Shown: positions 5,398-6,834 of the stretch, in pieces
Numbering within the stretch: the first letter of the stretch is position 1
Layout of the letters: every line of letters starts with the position of its first letter
From: an uncultured Clostridia bacterium
Lineage (GTDB): Bacteria > Bacillota > Clostridia > Saccharofermentanales > Saccharofermentanaceae
Length of the DNA: 6,834 nt
Assembly (NCBI GenBank): GCA_946545505.1
Contig: CAMNNN010000078.1
Location: forward strand, 1-6,834
Direction of reading: 5' to 3'
Made by a program: the position numbers and the translations under genes
Notes under the pieces: generated by a model
What the model was told of the DNA's origin: nothing
Seen by the model: the letters and a program-made list of their open reading frames with translations, nothing else
Database searches by the model: none

Positions 5398-5997
5398 ATG
5401 TACGACATCAGATCTTCACTGGTACCTACAGTAATCGAGTCCTCATCAAGAGGAGAGAGAGCTTATGATATCTACTCAAGACTTCTCAAGGAGAGAATCG
5501 TAATTCTCTCTGAGGAAGTTAACCACGTAACTGCAAGCCTTATCACGGCACAGCTTCTGTTCCTCGAGGCAGAGGACCCGGATAAGGACATTCAGTTCTA
5601 CATCAACAGCCCCGGAGGATCCGTAACGGACGGCCTCATGATCTACGACACAATGAAGCTTATCAAGCCTGACGTTCAGACAATCTGCATGGGTATGGCG
5701 GCTTCAATGGGTTCTGTACTCCTCGCAGCAGGCACTAAGGGTAAACGCTGCATCCTTCCTAATGCGGAAGTAATGATCCACCAGCCTTTGGGCGGAGCAC
5801 AGGGTCAGGCAACAGAGATCCTTATCGCAGCTGAGCACATCAAGGATACGAGAACAAGACTCAACCAGATCCTTGCTGATGCATGTAACAGACCTCTTGA
5901 GGATCTCATGAGAGATACGGACAGAGACCACTGGATGACAGCTCAGGAAGCACTTGACTACGGTATCGTAGACAAGATCCTTGAAAGTAAAAAATAA
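5398..5997 (+). CDS. clpP: ATP-dependent Clp protease proteolytic subunit ClpP
   Basis: ClpP is the serine peptidase that forms the tetradecameric chamber degrading proteins unfolded by ClpX or ClpC. The 199-aa length is normal. The catalytic triad is intact by alignment to Staphylococcus ClpP: Ser103 in MAASMGS, His128 in MIHQPLGG, and Asp177 in DTDRD. The N-terminal axial-loop region LVPTVIE and the oxyanion motif SPGGSV (71-76) are present, as are [12 protein letters not shown] and [15 protein letters not shown] ends 8 nt before the ATG. It is odd for its place: it lies between grpE and dnaK, 29 and 19 nt from them, whereas clpP is usually beside tig or clpX or stands alone. No CIRCE or promoter fits in the gap upstream, so it should be expressed from the hrcA promoter. 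Codon use resembles dnaK, so it does not look newly acquired. Confidence 0.98.
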   Translation: MYDIRSSLVPTVIESSSRGERAYDIYSRLLKERIVILSEEVNHVTASLITAQLLFLEAEDPDKDIQFYINSPGGSVTDGLMIYDTMKLIKPDVQTICMGMAASMGSVLLAAGTKGKRCILPNAEVMIHQPLGGAQGQATEILIAAEHIKDTRTRLNQILADACNRPLEDLMRDTDRDHWMTAQEALDYGIVDKILESKK

Positions 5998-6016
5998 GAT
6001 TTGGAGGTATATAAAA

Positions 6017-6834
6017 ATGGCTAAAGTAATTGGTATTGACCTCGGTACGACAAACTCGTGCGTGGCAGTAATGGAAGGTTCGGAGACAGTAGTAATCCCT
6101 AATCCCGAAGGTAACAGAACGACTCCTTCAGTCGTCGCTTTCACTAAGGACGGCGAGAGACTCATCGGACAGGTAGCTAAGCGTCAGGCAGTTACAAACC
6201 CTGACGGTACTATACAGTCCATCAAGAGAGAAATGGGTTCTGACTATAAGGTAAACATCGCAGACAAGTCCTATACACCTCAGGAAATCTCCGCGATGAT
6301 CCTCACAAAGCTCAAGAGCGATGCTGAGGCTTACCTCGGACAGCCCGTAACACAGGCAGTTATTACAGTTCCTGCTTACTTCACTGACTCACAGCGTCAG
6401 GCTACAAAGGACGCAGGTAAGATCGCAGGCCTCGAGGTACTCCGTATCGTAAACGAGCCTACGGCCGCATCACTTGCTTACGGTCTCGATAAGGAAGAGG
6501 ACCAGAAGATCCTCGTATTCGACTTGGGCGGCGGTACATTCGATGTATCCATCCTCGACATCTCCGACGGCGTATTTGAGGTTCTTGCTACAGCAGGTAA
6601 TAACAGACTCGGCGGTGACGACTTCGATAACAAGATCGTTGACTACCTCGTAGAGTCATTCAAGAATTCTGACGGTGTTGATCTGCGTAACGACAGAATG
6701 GCTATGCAGAGACTCCGTGAGGCTGCTGAGAAGGCTAAGATCGAGCTTTCCGGTGTTACATCTTCTAACATCAACCTCGCTTACATCACAGCTGATGCAA
6801 CAGGTCCTAAGCACATGGACATCACTCTCACAAG
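6017..6834 (+). CDS. dnaK: Hsp70 chaperone DnaK, N-terminal ATPase domain (3' end beyond the window)
   Basis: DnaK is the cytoplasmic Hsp70 that binds exposed hydrophobic peptides in an ATP-driven cycle with DnaJ and GrpE. The window holds the first 272 residues of about 610, uninterrupted to the edge. Visible ATPase motifs: [12 protein letters not shown] (7-18), catalytic Lys70 in [28 protein letters not shown] (114-134), [15 protein letters not shown] (144-158), [12 protein letters not shown] (167-178) and [10 protein letters not shown] (195-204). The stretch after residue 74 is short and lacks the insert of about 20 residues typical of Gram-negative DnaK, indicating a Gram-positive type. 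GGAGG lies 9 nt before the ATG, and the gene starts 19 nt after clpP. Codon use is strongly biased, as expected for high expression. dnaJ may follow outside the window. Confidence 0.98.
   Translation, partial: MAKVIGIDLGTTNSCVAVMEGSETVVIPNPEGNRTTPSVVAFTKDGERLIGQVAKRQAVTNPDGTIQSIKREMGSDYKVNIADKSYTPQEISAMILTKLKSDAEAYLGQPVTQAVITVPAYFTDSQRQATKDAGKIAGLEVLRIVNEPTAASLAYGLDKEEDQKILVFDLGGGTFDVSILDISDGVFEVLATAGNNRLGGDDFDNKIVDYLVESFKNSDGVDLRNDRMAMQRLREAAEKAKIELSGVTSSNINLAYITADATGPKHMDITLT

Noticed and set aside
5704..6165. 153-codon - strand open frame across the clpP-dnaK junction
   Set aside because: It runs through two highly conserved genes in antisense and has no start signals.

Overview
The window looks like chromosomal DNA of a Gram-positive, Clostridia-like bacterium (Bacillota). 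The evidence is the hrcA-led heat-shock operon with a CIRCE operator, strong AGGAGG-type ribosome binding sites, and a DnaK ATPase domain that lacks the roughly 20-residue insert seen in Gram-negative homologues. Species cannot be decided from the sequence. Every stretch longer than 300 bases carries a gene; the largest gap is the 165-bp divergent promoter region at 3534-3698.

Left half (1-3533): envelope glycan or sugar-modification genes. On the + strand lie the 3' end of wecE (sugar-nucleotide aminotransferase) and two four-helix small DMT/SMR (EamA-like) membrane proteins, all overlapping. They run head-on into a - strand pair: a 533-aa polytopic GT-C-like membrane protein and, upstream of it, a soluble GT2 polyprenol-phosphate glycosyltransferase. 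The two convergent stop codons are one base apart. The set of parts (aminotransferase, GT2 acting on a lipid carrier, paired small flippase-like proteins, polytopic membrane glycosyltransferase) parallels the ArnB/ArnC/ArnE-ArnF/ArnT logic of Gram-negative lipid A modification. A working hypothesis is a lipid-carrier sugar-transfer module acting outside the membrane; the sugar and the acceptor are unknown.

Right half (3605-6834): a heat-shock operon hrcA-grpE-clpP-dnaK, tightly spaced (14, 29 and 19 bp) and continuing past the window edge inside dnaK. ClpP, the protease subunit, sits between the DnaK exchange factor gene and dnaK, which is not the usual hrcA-grpE-dnaK-dnaJ order. The promoter has a perfect -35 TTGACA, a 17-bp spacer and an extended -10, followed directly by CIRCE, so HrcA should autoregulate the operon. 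Overlapping the -35 are three TTTGACN-like heptads at exact 10-bp spacing, resembling a CtsR operator. Together these suggest one promoter read by two heat-shock repressors, driving both refolding (GrpE, DnaK) and proteolysis (ClpP).
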